Shown here: in pieces, positions 44,830-54,576 of the stretch
Layout of the letters: each line of letters begins with the position of its first letter
Position numbering within the stretch: the stretch's first letter is position 1
DNA from: Aquamicrobium zhengzhouense
GTDB taxonomy: Bacteria; Pseudomonadota; Alphaproteobacteria; Rhizobiales; Rhizobiaceae
Assembly: GCF_016124105.1 (NCBI RefSeq)
Contig: NZ_JADGMQ010000010.1
Coordinates: forward strand, 1 to 64,000
DNA length: 64,000 bases
Direction of reading: 5' to 3'
Position numbers and translations under genes: made by a program
The notes under the pieces: model-generated
The model's database searches: none
What the model was told of the DNA's origin: nothing
Seen by the model: the letters and a program-made list of their open reading frames with translations, nothing else

Positions 44830-47800
44830 ATGGCACAATTTTTTATTGGCCGACCCATCTTCGCATGGGTCGTCGCAATCTTCATCATGCTCGGCGGTAT
44901 CATCGCGATCCCGATGCTGCCGGTCGCGCAATATCCCAACGTCGCGCCGCCACAGATCAGCGTCTACGCGACATATCCGGGTGCCTCTCCTGAGGAAATC
45001 TATCAGAGCGTCACCCGCCTGATCGAAGACGAGCTCAACAGCGTCAACGACCTGATCTATTTCGAATCGACCTCGGACTCGTCTGGTCTCGTCAATATTA
45101 CCTCGACCTTCGAGCCCGGGACCGATCCGAGCCAGGCTTCGGTGGACGTGCAGAACGCGATCAAGCGCGTCGAGCCTCGCCTGCCGGAAATCGTTCTGAA
45201 TCAGGGCGTTTATGTTCAGGAAGCCGGTGCCGGTTTCTTGATGATGGTCGGTCTCATTTCCAGCGATGGCTCGGTCGACCAGATCGGACTTGGCGACTAT
45301 CTCAACCGCAACGTTGCGGGTGAGCTGCGCCGTATCGAGGGCGTCGGCCGTGCGCAGGTATTCGCTTCGCAGCGAGCCATGCGTATCTGGATCGACCCCG
45401 ACAAGATGGTCGGCCTGAACCTGACCACTGATGATGTCATCGGAGCGATCCGCCAGCAGAACGCGCAGGTGGCAGCAGGCCGCATCGGCGCGCAGCCTAA
45501 CCCGATCGACCAGCAGACCACGGCAACCGTTCTGGTACGGGGTCAGCTATCGTCGCCTGAAGAGTTCGGGCGCATCATTCTGCGCGCAAACCCCGACGGC
45601 TCCACCGTCCGCCTTTCGGACGTTGCCAAACTCGAAGTTGGTGCGGAGACCTACAATTTCGGCACCCGCATCAATGGCAAGCCGGCAGCCGGTATCGGCA
45701 TTCAGCTATCGCCGACTGCGAACGCCATGGCGACCTCGGAAGCCGTGCGCGCCAAGATGGCAGAGCTTGAGCCGTATTTCCCGGCAGGCGTCGAATACGT
45801 CATTCCATATGACACCTCGCCGTTCGTAAAGGTGTCGATCGAAAAGGTGATCGTGACGCTGATCGAGGCGATCATCCTTGTGTTCGCGGTGATGTTCCTG
45901 TTCTTGCAGAACTTCCGCTACACGATCATCCCGACGCTTGTTGTGCCAGTCGCACTGCTCGGCACCTGTGCGGCAATGCTCATCACCGGCTTCTCGATCA
46001 ACGTTCTGACGATGTTCGCGATGGTTCTGGCCATCGGCATCCTCGTCGACGACGCCATCGTCGTTGTCGAGAACGTCGAGCGCATCATGGCGGAGGAAGG
46101 CCTTCCTCCGCGGGAAGCCACCCGCAAGGCTATGACGCAGATCTCCGGCGCCATCATCGGCATCACGATGGTGTTGACGGCGGTGTTTGTGCCGATGGCG
46201 TTCTTCCCCGGTGCGGTTGGTGTTATCTACCAGCAGTTCAGCCTGACCATGGTCGTCTCGATCATGTTCTCCGGCTTCCTCGCGCTGTCTCTGACCCCTG
46301 CACTGTGCGCCACCTTCCTCAAGCCGCTGAAGGCCGGTCACCACGAAAAGCGTGGTTTCTTCGGCTGGTTCAACCGCGTATTCGATCGCACCACCCGTCG
46401 CTATGAGGGTATGACCCGCTTCGTCTCGAACCGCGCCGGCCGCTTCATGGTCATCTACGGTGCGTTGCTGGTTGGTATGGGCTGGCTGTTCCTGCAGCTG
46501 CCATCATCGTTCTTGCCGAACGAGGACCAGGGCTTCGTCATTGTTGATATTCAGGCCCCGGCGGAAGCGAGCAGCAACCGTACCCGTAATGTCATCGACC
46601 AGATCGAAGCGATGACCAACAATGAGGACGCGATCACCAACAGCGCGTTCATCAACGGCTTCTCGTTCTCGGGTGCTGGTGAAAATGCGGGCCTCGCCTT
46701 CCTCACCTTCTCCGATTGGGAAGAGCGCGACGACAATAATTCCGCGACCGCTATCGCAAACCGTCTGAACGGGCAGCTCTTCCAGTTGAAGGACGCGATG
46801 TCATTTGCGCTGTCGCCTCCGCCGATTCAGGGTCTCGGTACATCAGACGGTTTTGCGTTCCGTCTGCAGGACCGTGCCGGGCTCGGACAAGAAGCCTTGT
46901 CGGCAGCAGCCGGTCAGCTGATGGCTCTTGCCAATGAAAGCCCGATAGTCGGTGGCCTGCGCATCGAAGGCATGCCCGACATGGCGCAGATCAACCTGAT
47001 CATCGACCGTGAAAAGGCGAATGCGTTCGGCGTGTCCTTCGCCTCGATCAACTCGACGATCTCGGCGGCAATCGGCTCCAGCTATGTCAACGACTTCCCG
47101 AATCTGGGACGCATGCAGCGGGTGACCATCCAGGCGTTGCAGGACAAGCGAATGCAGACTGAGGATCTGCTGAACCTCAACGTTCGCAACGTCCACGGCG
47201 GGATGGTGCCGATTTCCACCTTCGCCAAGATCGATTGGCGCAAGGGCCCAGCGCAGGTCGTCGGCTACAATGGCTATCCGTCGATCCGCATCAGTGGCTC
47301 GGCAGCTCCCGGCTACTCTTCGGGTGCAGCGATCGCTGAGATGGAACGTCTCGTAGAGCAACTGCCAAACGGCTTTGGCTATGAGTGGACCGGACAGTCA
47401 CTGCAGGAAATCCAGTCGGGCTCGCAAGCACCTCTGCTGGTTGGCCTGACAATCATCGTCATCTTCCTGCTGCTGGCAGCCCTCTACGAAAGCTGGGCGA
47501 TCCCGCTGTCGGTGATGCTGGTGGTGCCGCTCGGCGTGATCGGCTCGGTGATCGCCGTCACCTGGGCGGGAATGCCGAACGACGTCTACTTCAAGGTCGG
47601 CCTGATCACCATTATCGGCCTTTCGGCAAAGAACGCGATCCTGATCATCGAGTTCGCCAAGGATCTATACGAGGACGGCATGCCTCTGCTCGACGCGACC
47701 GTTGAGGCCGCCAAGCTGCGCTTCCGCCCGATCCTGATGACCTCGCTTGCGTTCACTCTCGGCGTCGTTCCGCTTGCGATTGCCAGCGGCGCCAGTGCCG

Positions 47801-47973
47801 CCAGCCAGAACGCCATCGGCACCGCCGTGCTGGGTGGCATGATTTCCGCCACGGTACTCGCCGTGTTCTTCGTTCCGGTGTTCTTCGTCTTCGTGATGAA
47901 GCTCTTCGGAAAAAAGCCGCGCTCCGGCCTTGAGAAGCCCTCAGCCGACAACAGCTTGGCTGCTGCCGAGTAA
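44830..47973 (+). CDS. RND efflux pump (AcrB/MexB-like, HAE1 family)
   Basis: A 1047-residue full-length inner-membrane pump. It starts MAQFFIGRPIFAWVVAI. The proton-relay Asp pair is in AIGILVDDAIVVVENVERIM, helix 10 holds the matching Lys (IGLSAKNAILIIEFA), and the C-terminal RFRPILMTSLAFTLGVVPLA motif is intact, unlike the remnant at 1.8 kb. Exports drugs, bile-like and other amphiphiles using the proton gradient. Six bases after the adaptor gene and followed by a terminator. Confidence 0.96.
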   Translation: MAQFFIGRPIFAWVVAIFIMLGGIIAIPMLPVAQYPNVAPPQISVYATYPGASPEEIYQSVTRLIEDELNSVNDLIYFESTSDSSGLVNITSTFEPGTDPSQASVDVQNAIKRVEPRLPEIVLNQGVYVQEAGAGFLMMVGLISSDGSVDQIGLGDYLNRNVAGELRRIEGVGRAQVFASQRAMRIWIDPDKMVGLNLTTDDVIGAIRQQNAQVAAGRIGAQPNPIDQQTTATVLVRGQLSSPEEFGRIILRANPDGSTVRLSDVAKLEVGAETYNFGTRINGKPAAGIGIQLSPTANAMATSEAVRAKMAELEPYFPAGVEYVIPYDTSPFVKVSIEKVIVTLIEAIILVFAVMFLFLQNFRYTIIPTLVVPVALLGTCAAMLITGFSINVLTMFAMVLAIGILVDDAIVVVENVERIMAEEGLPPREATRKAMTQISGAIIGITMVLTAVFVPMAFFPGAVGVIYQQFSLTMVVSIMFSGFLALSLTPALCATFLKPLKAGHHEKRGFFGWFNRVFDRTTRRYEGMTRFVSNRAGRFMVIYGALLVGMGWLFLQLPSSFLPNEDQGFVIVDIQAPAEASSNRTRNVIDQIEAMTNNEDAITNSAFINGFSFSGAGENAGLAFLTFSDWEERDDNNSATAIANRLNGQLFQLKDAMSFALSPPPIQGLGTSDGFAFRLQDRAGLGQEALSAAAGQLMALANESPIVGGLRIEGMPDMAQINLIIDREKANAFGVSFASINSTISAAIGSSYVNDFPNLGRMQRVTIQALQDKRMQTEDLLNLNVRNVHGGMVPISTFAKIDWRKGPAQVVGYNGYPSIRISGSAAPGYSSGAAIAEMERLVEQLPNGFGYEWTGQSLQEIQSGSQAPLLVGLTIIVIFLLLAALYESWAIPLSVMLVVPLGVIGSVIAVTWAGMPNDVYFKVGLITIIGLSAKNAILIIEFAKDLYEDGMPLLDATVEAAKLRFRPILMTSLAFTLGVVPLAIASGASAASQNAIGTAVLGGMISATVLAVFFVPVFFVFVMKLFGKKPRSGLEKPSADNSLAAAE

Positions 47974-47995
47974 CGATGGGTGGTTAAACACTTCG

Positions 47996-48034
47996 ATCGC
48001 CGCGGGACATGACGTTCCGCGGCGATTTCTGTTT
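47996..48034 (+). terminator. Terminator of the tetR-RND operon
   Basis: A perfect 10-bp stem ATCGCCGCGG / CCGCGGCGAT with an 11-base loop, followed by TTCTGTTT. It lies 22 bases after the pump stop. Confidence 0.75.
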
Positions 48035-48135
48035 GTGCCATCCAACTGCTTCCAAGTCCTGGGCACCGAACATTAGATTGAGGTATCAACCGGCTCAACG
48101 CGACGCTAACACTGGAGCGTTGCAGGGGAGGTGCC

Positions 48136-49329
48136 TTGGTCTACGATTTCATCATCATCGGCGGTGGTATCGTCGGTCTCGCGACAGCAATAGCTCTCCA
48201 GAGCGAGGCGCCAGGCGCGAAGCTGTTGTTGCTGGAAAAAGAAACCGACTTCGCCCGTCACCAGACCGGCCACAATAGCGGCGTGATTCATGCGGGGATC
48301 TATTACCAGCCCGGATCGCTGAAGGCGAAGCTATGCAAGGAAGGCGCGGAGGCGACGAAGCAATTTTGCCGAGACCACCACATACCCTTCGAGACATGCG
48401 GCAAGCTTCTCGTCGCTACAAATGAGGCGGAAGTCTACCGGATGGAGGCGCTGGAAGAGCGCGCCGTCCAGAACGGCATCCAATTCTCCCGCTTGTCCAA
48501 GGCTGAACTTCGGAAGGTCGAACCCGCCATAGCTGGTCTTGGCGCATTGCATGTCCCAGCGACCGGCATCGTCGACTACGCGCAAATTTGCCGCGCCATG
48601 GCGATCAAAATCCGTGAACAAGGCGGCGATATACGCCTCGGCACCGCGGTCACCGCCATTTCCGAAACCGCAACACAAGTGAGCGTGGTCACTCCGGAAG
48701 AGAGGATTACCGCACGGAAGCTGATAAGCTGTGCCGGCCTGCAATCCGACCGCGTCCTTCGTATGGCAGGACTTCGTCCGGATTTCCGTATCGTCCCTTT
48801 CCGCGGTGAATACTTCACACTGCGACCCAGCAAGGCGAACATCGTCCGCCACTTGATCTATCCCATCCCGGACCCGGACCTCCCGTTCCTTGGGATTCAC
48901 CTGACCCGCATGATTGACGGCTCAATCACGGTCGGCCCCAATGCGGTCCTGGGATTTGCACGCGAAGGCTACGAAAAGGGAAGCGTGAATTTTCAGGATG
49001 TAGCTGACTTCGCAAGATTTTCCGGCTTCTGGAAGATGGCGAAGAGCCATATCCGCTCAGGCATCATCGAAATGCGCAACTCGCTGTCGCGCAGGCACTA
49101 TCTTGAAGAATGCCGAAAATATTGCCCCGAACTTACCCTTGCTGACCTGGGCACACCGGGAGCAGGCATAAGAGCGCAGGCGGTGATGGAAGATGGCAGC
49201 CTTGTCCATGACTTCCTGTTTCGCCAGAGCGACCACTGCCTACATGTCTGCAACGCGCCATCTCCAGCGGCCACATCATCGATCCCGATTGGCAAGATGA
49301 TCGTGGAGCGCCTGCTCAATACAGCTTGA
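48136..49329 (+). CDS. lhgO: L-2-hydroxyglutarate oxidase/dehydrogenase
   Basis: A 397-residue DAO-fold flavoenzyme. It has the FAD motif DFIIIGGGIVGLATAIAL and the LhgO-specific GHNSGVIHAGIYYQPGSLKA, KLCKEG and NAPSPAATSSIPIG near the end. It oxidises L-2-hydroxyglutarate to 2-oxoglutarate at the inner membrane, passing electrons to quinone or oxygen. Start is TTG with GGGGAGG a few bases upstream. No ATG fits. It precedes an aminotransferase, which could feed 2-oxoglutarate or lysine-type degradation, though the spacing does not prove an operon. Confidence 0.9.
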   Translation: MVYDFIIIGGGIVGLATAIALQSEAPGAKLLLLEKETDFARHQTGHNSGVIHAGIYYQPGSLKAKLCKEGAEATKQFCRDHHIPFETCGKLLVATNEAEVYRMEALEERAVQNGIQFSRLSKAELRKVEPAIAGLGALHVPATGIVDYAQICRAMAIKIREQGGDIRLGTAVTAISETATQVSVVTPEERITARKLISCAGLQSDRVLRMAGLRPDFRIVPFRGEYFTLRPSKANIVRHLIYPIPDPDLPFLGIHLTRMIDGSITVGPNAVLGFAREGYEKGSVNFQDVADFARFSGFWKMAKSHIRSGIIEMRNSLSRRHYLEECRKYCPELTLADLGTPGAGIRAQAVMEDGSLVHDFLFRQSDHCLHVCNAPSPAATSSIPIGKMIVERLLNTA

Positions 49330-49417
49330 TCATCATGGTCATTGATCCCGTTTTACAGGACGTGAAGTTCGTCCTACACACATCTGAGCAGCATTGCCTG
49401 AAAGGACTTTGTGACCC

Positions 49418-50788
49418 ATGTCGACCACTCCGAACTCTCCCGAAGCCCGCGACGTCGCCTATCATCTGCATGCCTACACCAATGCCAAGAAGCATGAAGA
49501 AGTCGGCCCGCTCCTGATCGACCGGGGCGAGGGGGTCTATGTCTACGACAACCACGGCAAGCGCTATCTGGAAGCCATGTCGGGACTGTGGAGCGTCGGG
49601 CTGGGCTTTTCGGAGAAGCGGCTCGTCGAGGCCGCAACCCGCCAGATGGAGCGGCTGCCCTACTACCACACCTTTACCCACAAGGGGCACAACCCCGTTG
49701 CCGACCTGGCCGAGAAGCTGGTCACGATGGCACCGGTGCCGATGAGTAAGGCGTTCTTCACCAATTCCGGCTCTGAGGCAATCGACACCGCCCTCAAGAT
49801 GATCTGGTATCGTTCGAACGCGCTCGGCAAACCAGAAAAGAAGAAAATCATCGTCCGCAACCGCGCCTATCACGGCGTGACCATCGCTGCTGCCGCGCTC
49901 ACCAGCCTTCCCGCCAACCACAATTCATTCGATCTGATCGTTCCGGACGTTATTCGCCTGACGGCACCGCACTTCTATCGTGAAGGAAAGCCGGGTGAGA
50001 CAGAGGAACAATTTGCAACGCGCCTTGCCGAAGAACTCGACGCAGCAATTCAGGCGGCGGGTCCCGACACAGTCGCGGCCATGTTCGCCGAGCCTTTGCA
50101 GGGTGCGGGCGGTGTGATCGTTCCGCCAGCCACTTATTGGGAAAAGATCCAGGCGGTTCTCGCCAAATACGACATCCTGCTCGTGGCTGACGAGGTCATT
50201 TGCGGATTTGGCCGCACTGGCAGCATGTTCGGATGCGAAACGTTCAACCTCAAACCGGACATGATGGCGCTGTCGAAGCAGATCTCATCATCCTATATCC
50301 CGGCGTCAGCGCTGCTCATCAATAAGCGCGTCTATGGGCCAATCCGCGAGCGGTCCGGCGAGATCGGCACGTTCGGCCACGGTTTCACCGCAGGCGGTCA
50401 TCCGGTCGCCTCTGCGGTGTCGCTCGAGACCATCCGCATCATCGAGGAGGATGGTCTCGTTGAGCGGGCAGGCGAGGTCGGCGCTAAACTGCAGGCCGGT
50501 CTGCGTTCGCTGGCGGATCATCCGCTCGTTGGCGAAGTGCGTGGCATGGCGCTGATCGCAGCGATCGAGCTTGTCACCGACAAAGAAGCCAAGACTGCCC
50601 TTCCAACGCCAGGCCAGCTGGGGGCGATGGTGAATGCTAATTTGCAGGAAGCAGGCATCATCAGCCGCGCGATGGTAGATGCACTGGCCTTCTGCCCTCC
50701 TCTCATCATCACTGAGGCTCAAGTCGAAGAACTCGTTGCCGGTGTCCGTGCTGCTCTCGACAAGACCTACAAGGAGCTCGGAGCTTAG
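49418..50788 (+). CDS. Class III (omega) aminotransferase
   Basis: A 456-residue PLP enzyme. FFTNSGSEAIDTALKM binds the phosphate, VADEVICGFGRTGSMFGCE holds the cofactor Asp and Lys287 (MALSKQISSSYIP) is the Schiff-base lysine. PAHGVT-like loop RNRAYHGVTIAAAALT is present. Family members transfer amino groups from beta-alanine, taurine, putrescine or GABA to pyruvate or 2-oxoglutarate. The specificity is not readable. It may feed the lhgO product pool, as in lysine/5-aminovalerate breakdown, which is inference. Confidence 0.87.
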   Translation: MSTTPNSPEARDVAYHLHAYTNAKKHEEVGPLLIDRGEGVYVYDNHGKRYLEAMSGLWSVGLGFSEKRLVEAATRQMERLPYYHTFTHKGHNPVADLAEKLVTMAPVPMSKAFFTNSGSEAIDTALKMIWYRSNALGKPEKKKIIVRNRAYHGVTIAAAALTSLPANHNSFDLIVPDVIRLTAPHFYREGKPGETEEQFATRLAEELDAAIQAAGPDTVAAMFAEPLQGAGGVIVPPATYWEKIQAVLAKYDILLVADEVICGFGRTGSMFGCETFNLKPDMMALSKQISSSYIPASALLINKRVYGPIRERSGEIGTFGHGFTAGGHPVASAVSLETIRIIEEDGLVERAGEVGAKLQAGLRSLADHPLVGEVRGMALIAAIELVTDKEAKTALPTPGQLGAMVNANLQEAGIISRAMVDALAFCPPLIITEAQVEELVAGVRAALDKTYKELGA

Positions 50789-50804
50789 AGGACAGCGATT
50801 TTAG

Positions 50805-51470
50805 CTAGACAGGGGGAGGGGGCGGCTCGACCTTCTCCTCTCCTCGCTTCATCTCGCGAGCCGGGTTTCCGACCAGGACCATCTCGTTTCCAAAGCTTTT
50901 GGTCACGTTGGCACCCATGCCGACGAGGCTGCGCGGCCCGATCGTGACGTTGTTCTTGATCGTGCTGCCGCTGCCGACATAGCAACTGGCGCCAATATGG
51001 ACGTGACCGGCGATAATTACACCGGCGCCAATTATCGAGTAATCTTCAACAACGCTGTCATGATGGATGACCGTATTAGGCAAAATCAGAACATGATTGC
51101 CGATACGAGCGTTTGACGGGATCACGACCCCAGGCAACACAACCACTCCGTTCCCAAGCACAGCTTGCCGGGAAACATAGGCACGCGGATGCAGGATCGT
51201 TGAAAATCGCCCGGTAGCGATACCAAAACCATCTATGATTTGCTGGCGCTTTGCGAAACTTTTCTCAGATCCGATCAACGCCACAGCTTGGGCCTGCGGG
51301 AACTTCGCCAGCGCCGTGCGCGACAAGATCGGGATACCTTCTATCGATTGTCCCTGCCGCGTTTCATCATCATCGATGAACCCGACAACCTCATGCTCGG
51401 CCTGCAGCGCATCGAGTGCATCAAGTGCATTGCCGCTTGCTCCGAGGACGACAAGCTGAGTTTGAGACAC
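50805..51470 (-). CDS. NeuD/PglD-like sugar O-acyltransferase (left-handed beta-helix)
   Basis: A 221-residue protein. An N-terminal Rossmann-like PglD domain (VVLGASGNALDALDALQAEH, VVGFIDDDETRQGQSIEGIP) is followed by hexapeptide repeats from about residue 95 (LGNGVVVLPGVVIPSNARIG, IGAGVIIAGHVHIGASCYVG). The catalytic His lies in TVIHHDSVVEDY. The family acetylates amino sugars or sugar-linked amines in polysaccharide and glycan modification. No polysaccharide locus surrounds it. It ends in a run of five Pro (EPPPPPV). Confidence 0.83.
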   Translation of the reverse strand: MSQTQLVVLGASGNALDALDALQAEHEVVGFIDDDETRQGQSIEGIPILSRTALAKFPQAQAVALIGSEKSFAKRQQIIDGFGIATGRFSTILHPRAYVSRQAVLGNGVVVLPGVVIPSNARIGNHVLILPNTVIHHDSVVEDYSIIGAGVIIAGHVHIGASCYVGSGSTIKNNVTIGPRSLVGMGANVTKSFGNEMVLVGNPAREMKRGEEKVEPPPPPV

Positions 51471-51701
51471 ATCATTCTCCGGCGATCAGGGCCCTTGAGA
51501 GGGTGAACGTGACATATGCGGCGCCCTCCGCTCAAGCCGTCCAATAGTCGGTAGCGCGCATCCACCCAACTCAACAATGGTCGCGTAATACGCATTATGG
51601 AACAGACCAGTCGGGCGGTTCGCGTATGTGACCCGGCAGATAATTTGGAAGTCAAATCGGGAACATAGCTAGCATCAACATGTTCGGGAGGTCCGGTCGG
51701 C

Positions 51702-53258
51702 TTGGCCGAGCGGCAAAAAAAGCTTTCGTTACAGGCGAGGTACCGCGTGTTACAGCAGGTCAGAGGCGCTCATCGATACATCGGCTCTAGCAGTTCGAAC
51801 GCAAAGCGTGCTGTTCAGCACCTCGACCCTGCAGAGGTTCCCCCTAAACTACTTTTCGTAACCTCGGAGATGACGGACTTCGTCAAGGTCGGCGGTCTTG
51901 GCGATGTGTCGTCTGCGCTGCCACGAGCGCTCCGCCAAACCAACGATATCCGCATCCTCATACCCGGCTACCGTCAAGTCACGGGCGGCCGCGAGATTGC
52001 GCTGGTGGCTGAGCTAGCTCCGTTCGCCGGCTTGCCCGCCTGCAGCCTCGGTCGCATCGACATGGCGGATGGGCTGGTTATCTACGTCCTGGTTTGCCCC
52101 GACCTCTTTGATCGGGAAGGCACGCCCTACGCCGACAAAAATGGCTCCGATTGGGTCGATAACGACGTCCGTTTTGCACGTCTCAGCTTTGCGGCGGCCG
52201 AAATCGCGTCGGGCGTACCGGACCTCGGATGGAAGCCGGATTTGCTCCATCTTAACGACTGGCCCGCATCCCTTGCCCCGGCCTATCTGTCCTGGCGGGG
52301 TCTTGACGTGCCGACCGTTCTCACCGTTCACAATCTGGCTTACCAGGGCTTGTTTCCACGCGAACGTTTGCCTGTGCTCGGCGTGCCGGATTCCTCCTTT
52401 CAGATGGAAGGGGTGGAGTTTCACGGTAATCTCTCTTTCCTGAAGAGCGGTCTATACTACGCCTCGCATGTCACCACGGTCAGCCAAACATATGCGCGTG
52501 AGATCACTACGCCCGAATTTGGCTGTGGCCTTGAAGGTCTCTTGCAGACGAGGGCACGACAACACGCACTCACTGGCATTTTAAACGGAGTCGATGAAAG
52601 CTGGGACGCAAGTCGCGATCCGGTTTTGCCAGCGTCCTTTACGAGCACCAATCTCAAAGGGCGCAGCATCAACGCTGCCCAAGCTCGCGAGGCATTCGGC
52701 CTGGGTGTTTCTCGTGGCCCACTCTTCGCAATCATATCGCGATTGGTGCACCAGAAAGGTATCGACCTGGCCATTCGTGCCGCTGAAGATTTTGTGCAAA
52801 AGGGCGGCCAGCTCGCCGTCACTGGTCAGGGTGATCCTTCGCTCGAGAACGCGATGCTGGACCTCGCCAAACGCAATCCTGGGAAGGTGGGCGTGAAAAT
52901 TGGCTTTAACGAAGCGGAAGCCCGGTGTCTTTTCGCCGGCAGTGATTTCCTGCTCATGCCTTCACGCTTTGAGCCATGTGGCCTCTCTCAAATGTACGCG
53001 CAGCGCTATGGCTCCCTTCCCGTTGCCTACCGAACCGGCGGGTTGGCGGACACAATCGAGGATGGCGAAACCGGCTTCCTCTATTCTGAAATGAACCTGT
53101 CCGCACTGATGAACGCCGTTTCACGGGCCCTTGGTGCCTTTGCGTCGCGCTCGATGCTTTTACGCATGCGCCGAAAGGCGATGTCCCGTCCGCACAACTG
53201 GCTACACTCGTCGCGCCGATACAACCATGTCTACGAGGTTCTACTCGGGGTTCGCTGA
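51702..53258 (+). CDS. glgA: Glycogen synthase
   Basis: A 518-residue GT5 enzyme making alpha-1,4-glucan from ADP-glucose. The nucleotide loop is KVGGLGDVSSALPRAL (about residue 62) instead of the usual KTGGLADV, and the GT-B active site is MPSRFEPCGLSQMYAQRYGS with the key Glu. About 45 extra residues precede the normal start (KLLFVTSEM). Start is TTG with GGGAGG nine bases upstream. No glgB, glgC or glgP is near, so it is a stand-alone copy, perhaps for trehalose/osmotic or oligo-glucan metabolism. Confidence 0.87.
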   Translation: MAERQKKLSLQARYRVLQQVRGAHRYIGSSSSNAKRAVQHLDPAEVPPKLLFVTSEMTDFVKVGGLGDVSSALPRALRQTNDIRILIPGYRQVTGGREIALVAELAPFAGLPACSLGRIDMADGLVIYVLVCPDLFDREGTPYADKNGSDWVDNDVRFARLSFAAAEIASGVPDLGWKPDLLHLNDWPASLAPAYLSWRGLDVPTVLTVHNLAYQGLFPRERLPVLGVPDSSFQMEGVEFHGNLSFLKSGLYYASHVTTVSQTYAREITTPEFGCGLEGLLQTRARQHALTGILNGVDESWDASRDPVLPASFTSTNLKGRSINAAQAREAFGLGVSRGPLFAIISRLVHQKGIDLAIRAAEDFVQKGGQLAVTGQGDPSLENAMLDLAKRNPGKVGVKIGFNEAEARCLFAGSDFLLMPSRFEPCGLSQMYAQRYGSLPVAYRTGGLADTIEDGETGFLYSEMNLSALMNAVSRALGAFASRSMLLRMRRKAMSRPHNWLHSSRRYNHVYEVLLGVR

Positions 53259-53356
53259 CGGAACAAAGGAGGGAAAGGGCTGTTCGCAAGGAACAATTTC
53301 CGCGAACAGCGAAATGACGAGAACGTTCAGGAACCGGAACGCCACTAATACCCCCT

Positions 53357-53392
53357 AGAACGGGCGGCTCGGACGCCGCCGTTCTCTTGTTC
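53357..53392 (+). terminator. Terminator of glgA
   Basis: A stem AGAACGGGCGGC / GCCGCCGTTCT with a TCGGAC loop and one bulged G, followed by CTTGTT. A second 8-bp hairpin (CTGTTCGC/GCGAACAG, 53280-53309) lies just upstream. Confidence 0.65.
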
Positions 53393-53400
53393 CCCGATCC

Positions 53401-53703
53401 CTAGGATTTTGCGGGCTTCTTTTTCCGTGACAACTGCTTTTCCACCGTAGCGCGGCTTCCCTCCGCCGGATCTTGCGAGTGTTCAGACTGCACGTCCTCC
53501 TCGCCTGCGGGCTGCTGCCCCACTGTGAGGCCGATCGCCTCTGTCACCACTTCTCCCAATCCGACAGCGTCTTCGTCCTCCACCTCGATTTCCCGACGAG
53601 CCTGGTCCCAGTTCTCGTCTTCCTGCCCTTCGCGCCGCCCTCCCCTCTCCCAGATCTCGTGCGCGCGGATACGGATACGTTTTTCACGATCAATGTCTGT
53701 CAT
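53401..53703 (-). CDS. DUF2934-domain protein
   Basis: A 100-residue protein opening with the DUF2934 motif, RIRIRAHEIWERGGRREGQE then DENWDQARREI, followed by a long acidic, Glu-rich tail and a Lys-rich end. DUF2934 proteins are small, common in Hyphomicrobiales and often induced by stress, of unknown function. GAGG is four bases before the ATG at 53703. It ends next to the glgA terminator, convergent. Confidence 0.8.
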   Translation of the reverse strand: MTDIDREKRIRIRAHEIWERGGRREGQEDENWDQARREIEVEDEDAVGLGEVVTEAIGLTVGQQPAGEEDVQSEHSQDPAEGSRATVEKQLSRKKKPAKS

Positions 53704-53855
53704 GTGCCTCATCCTGGTCCCGAAACATGCCAAACCCGCTTCGCGCGGAATTGTTCTTGCCATCCAGCATAGCCGGCATGGAACAATGACCTTGAGAAGC
53801 TGTTCTCTAGATCCGGACACCCGGAAAGCATTTTCTTGCGAGAAGGAAAACAATA

Positions 53856-54359
53856 ATGGCCAAGGAAAAGACCCTTGAAGATCTGTTTCACGACACCTTG
53901 AAGGACATCTATTACGCGGAACGGAAAATCCTGAAGACGCTGCCAAAGATGAAACGTGCGGCCCAGTCTGATGAATTGAAGGCCGCTTTTGAGAAGCATC
54001 GTGAGGAGACCGATGGCCAGATCGAGCGCCTGCAGCAGGTTTTTGAGCTTCTGGGCAAGCCAGCCCGCGGAAAGACCTGCGATGCAATCGAAGGCATCGT
54101 GGCTGAAGGCGAAGAAATTATGGACGAGTACAAGGGCACGGCTGCTCTTGATGCGGGCTTAATCTCTTCCGCCCAGGCCGTGGAACATTATGAGATCACT
54201 CGTTATGGCACGCTGCGTCGATGGGCCGAAGAACTTGGTATGAAAGACGCGGCCAAGCTTCTTGAAGAGACCCTCAACGAAGAAAGCAAAACCGACAGCG
54301 ATCTTTCTGCACTCGCAGACGCTTCCGCGAACAAGCGGGCCAAGTCCAAGGCTGCCTGA
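53856..54359 (+). CDS. DUF892 (YciE/YciF-like) ferritin-like stress protein
   Basis: A 167-residue helical protein. YYAERKILKTLPKMKRAAQS with LKAAFEKHREETDGQIERL and LISSAQAVEHYEITRYGTLR supply Glu and His residues in the spacing of the YciE/YciF di-iron ferritin-like fold. Family members respond to general, osmotic or stationary-phase stress. AGAAGGAAA precedes the ATG. The C-terminus is Lys-rich (NKRAKSKAA). Confidence 0.88.
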   Translation: MAKEKTLEDLFHDTLKDIYYAERKILKTLPKMKRAAQSDELKAAFEKHREETDGQIERLQQVFELLGKPARGKTCDAIEGIVAEGEEIMDEYKGTAALDAGLISSAQAVEHYEITRYGTLRRWAEELGMKDAAKLLEETLNEESKTDSDLSALADASANKRAKSKAA

Positions 54360-54369
54360 GCGGCAACGA

Positions 54370-54393
54370 GGCGCGGCAGAGCCGCGCCTTCTT
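54370..54393 (+). terminator. Terminator of the DUF892 gene
   Basis: An 8-bp stem GGCGCGGC / GCCGCGCC with an AGA loop and TTCTT after it, 11 bases beyond the stop. Confidence 0.7.
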
Positions 54394-54576
54394 ACCCTCC
54401 ATCGCGGCCCGACTAAACCGTCTGCGGTATGTTTACTTCAAAACCATGTGGTGTAGACCCGCCACACCAGCGTAAAATTGCCGGATTTTCCGGTGTTTGC
54501 TGGTGGGGTACTTGAACCGCGAGCGATTCGCTGGAATATCGAATGTTGGGGTGGCCGTACGACAGTGGGGCAGGAA

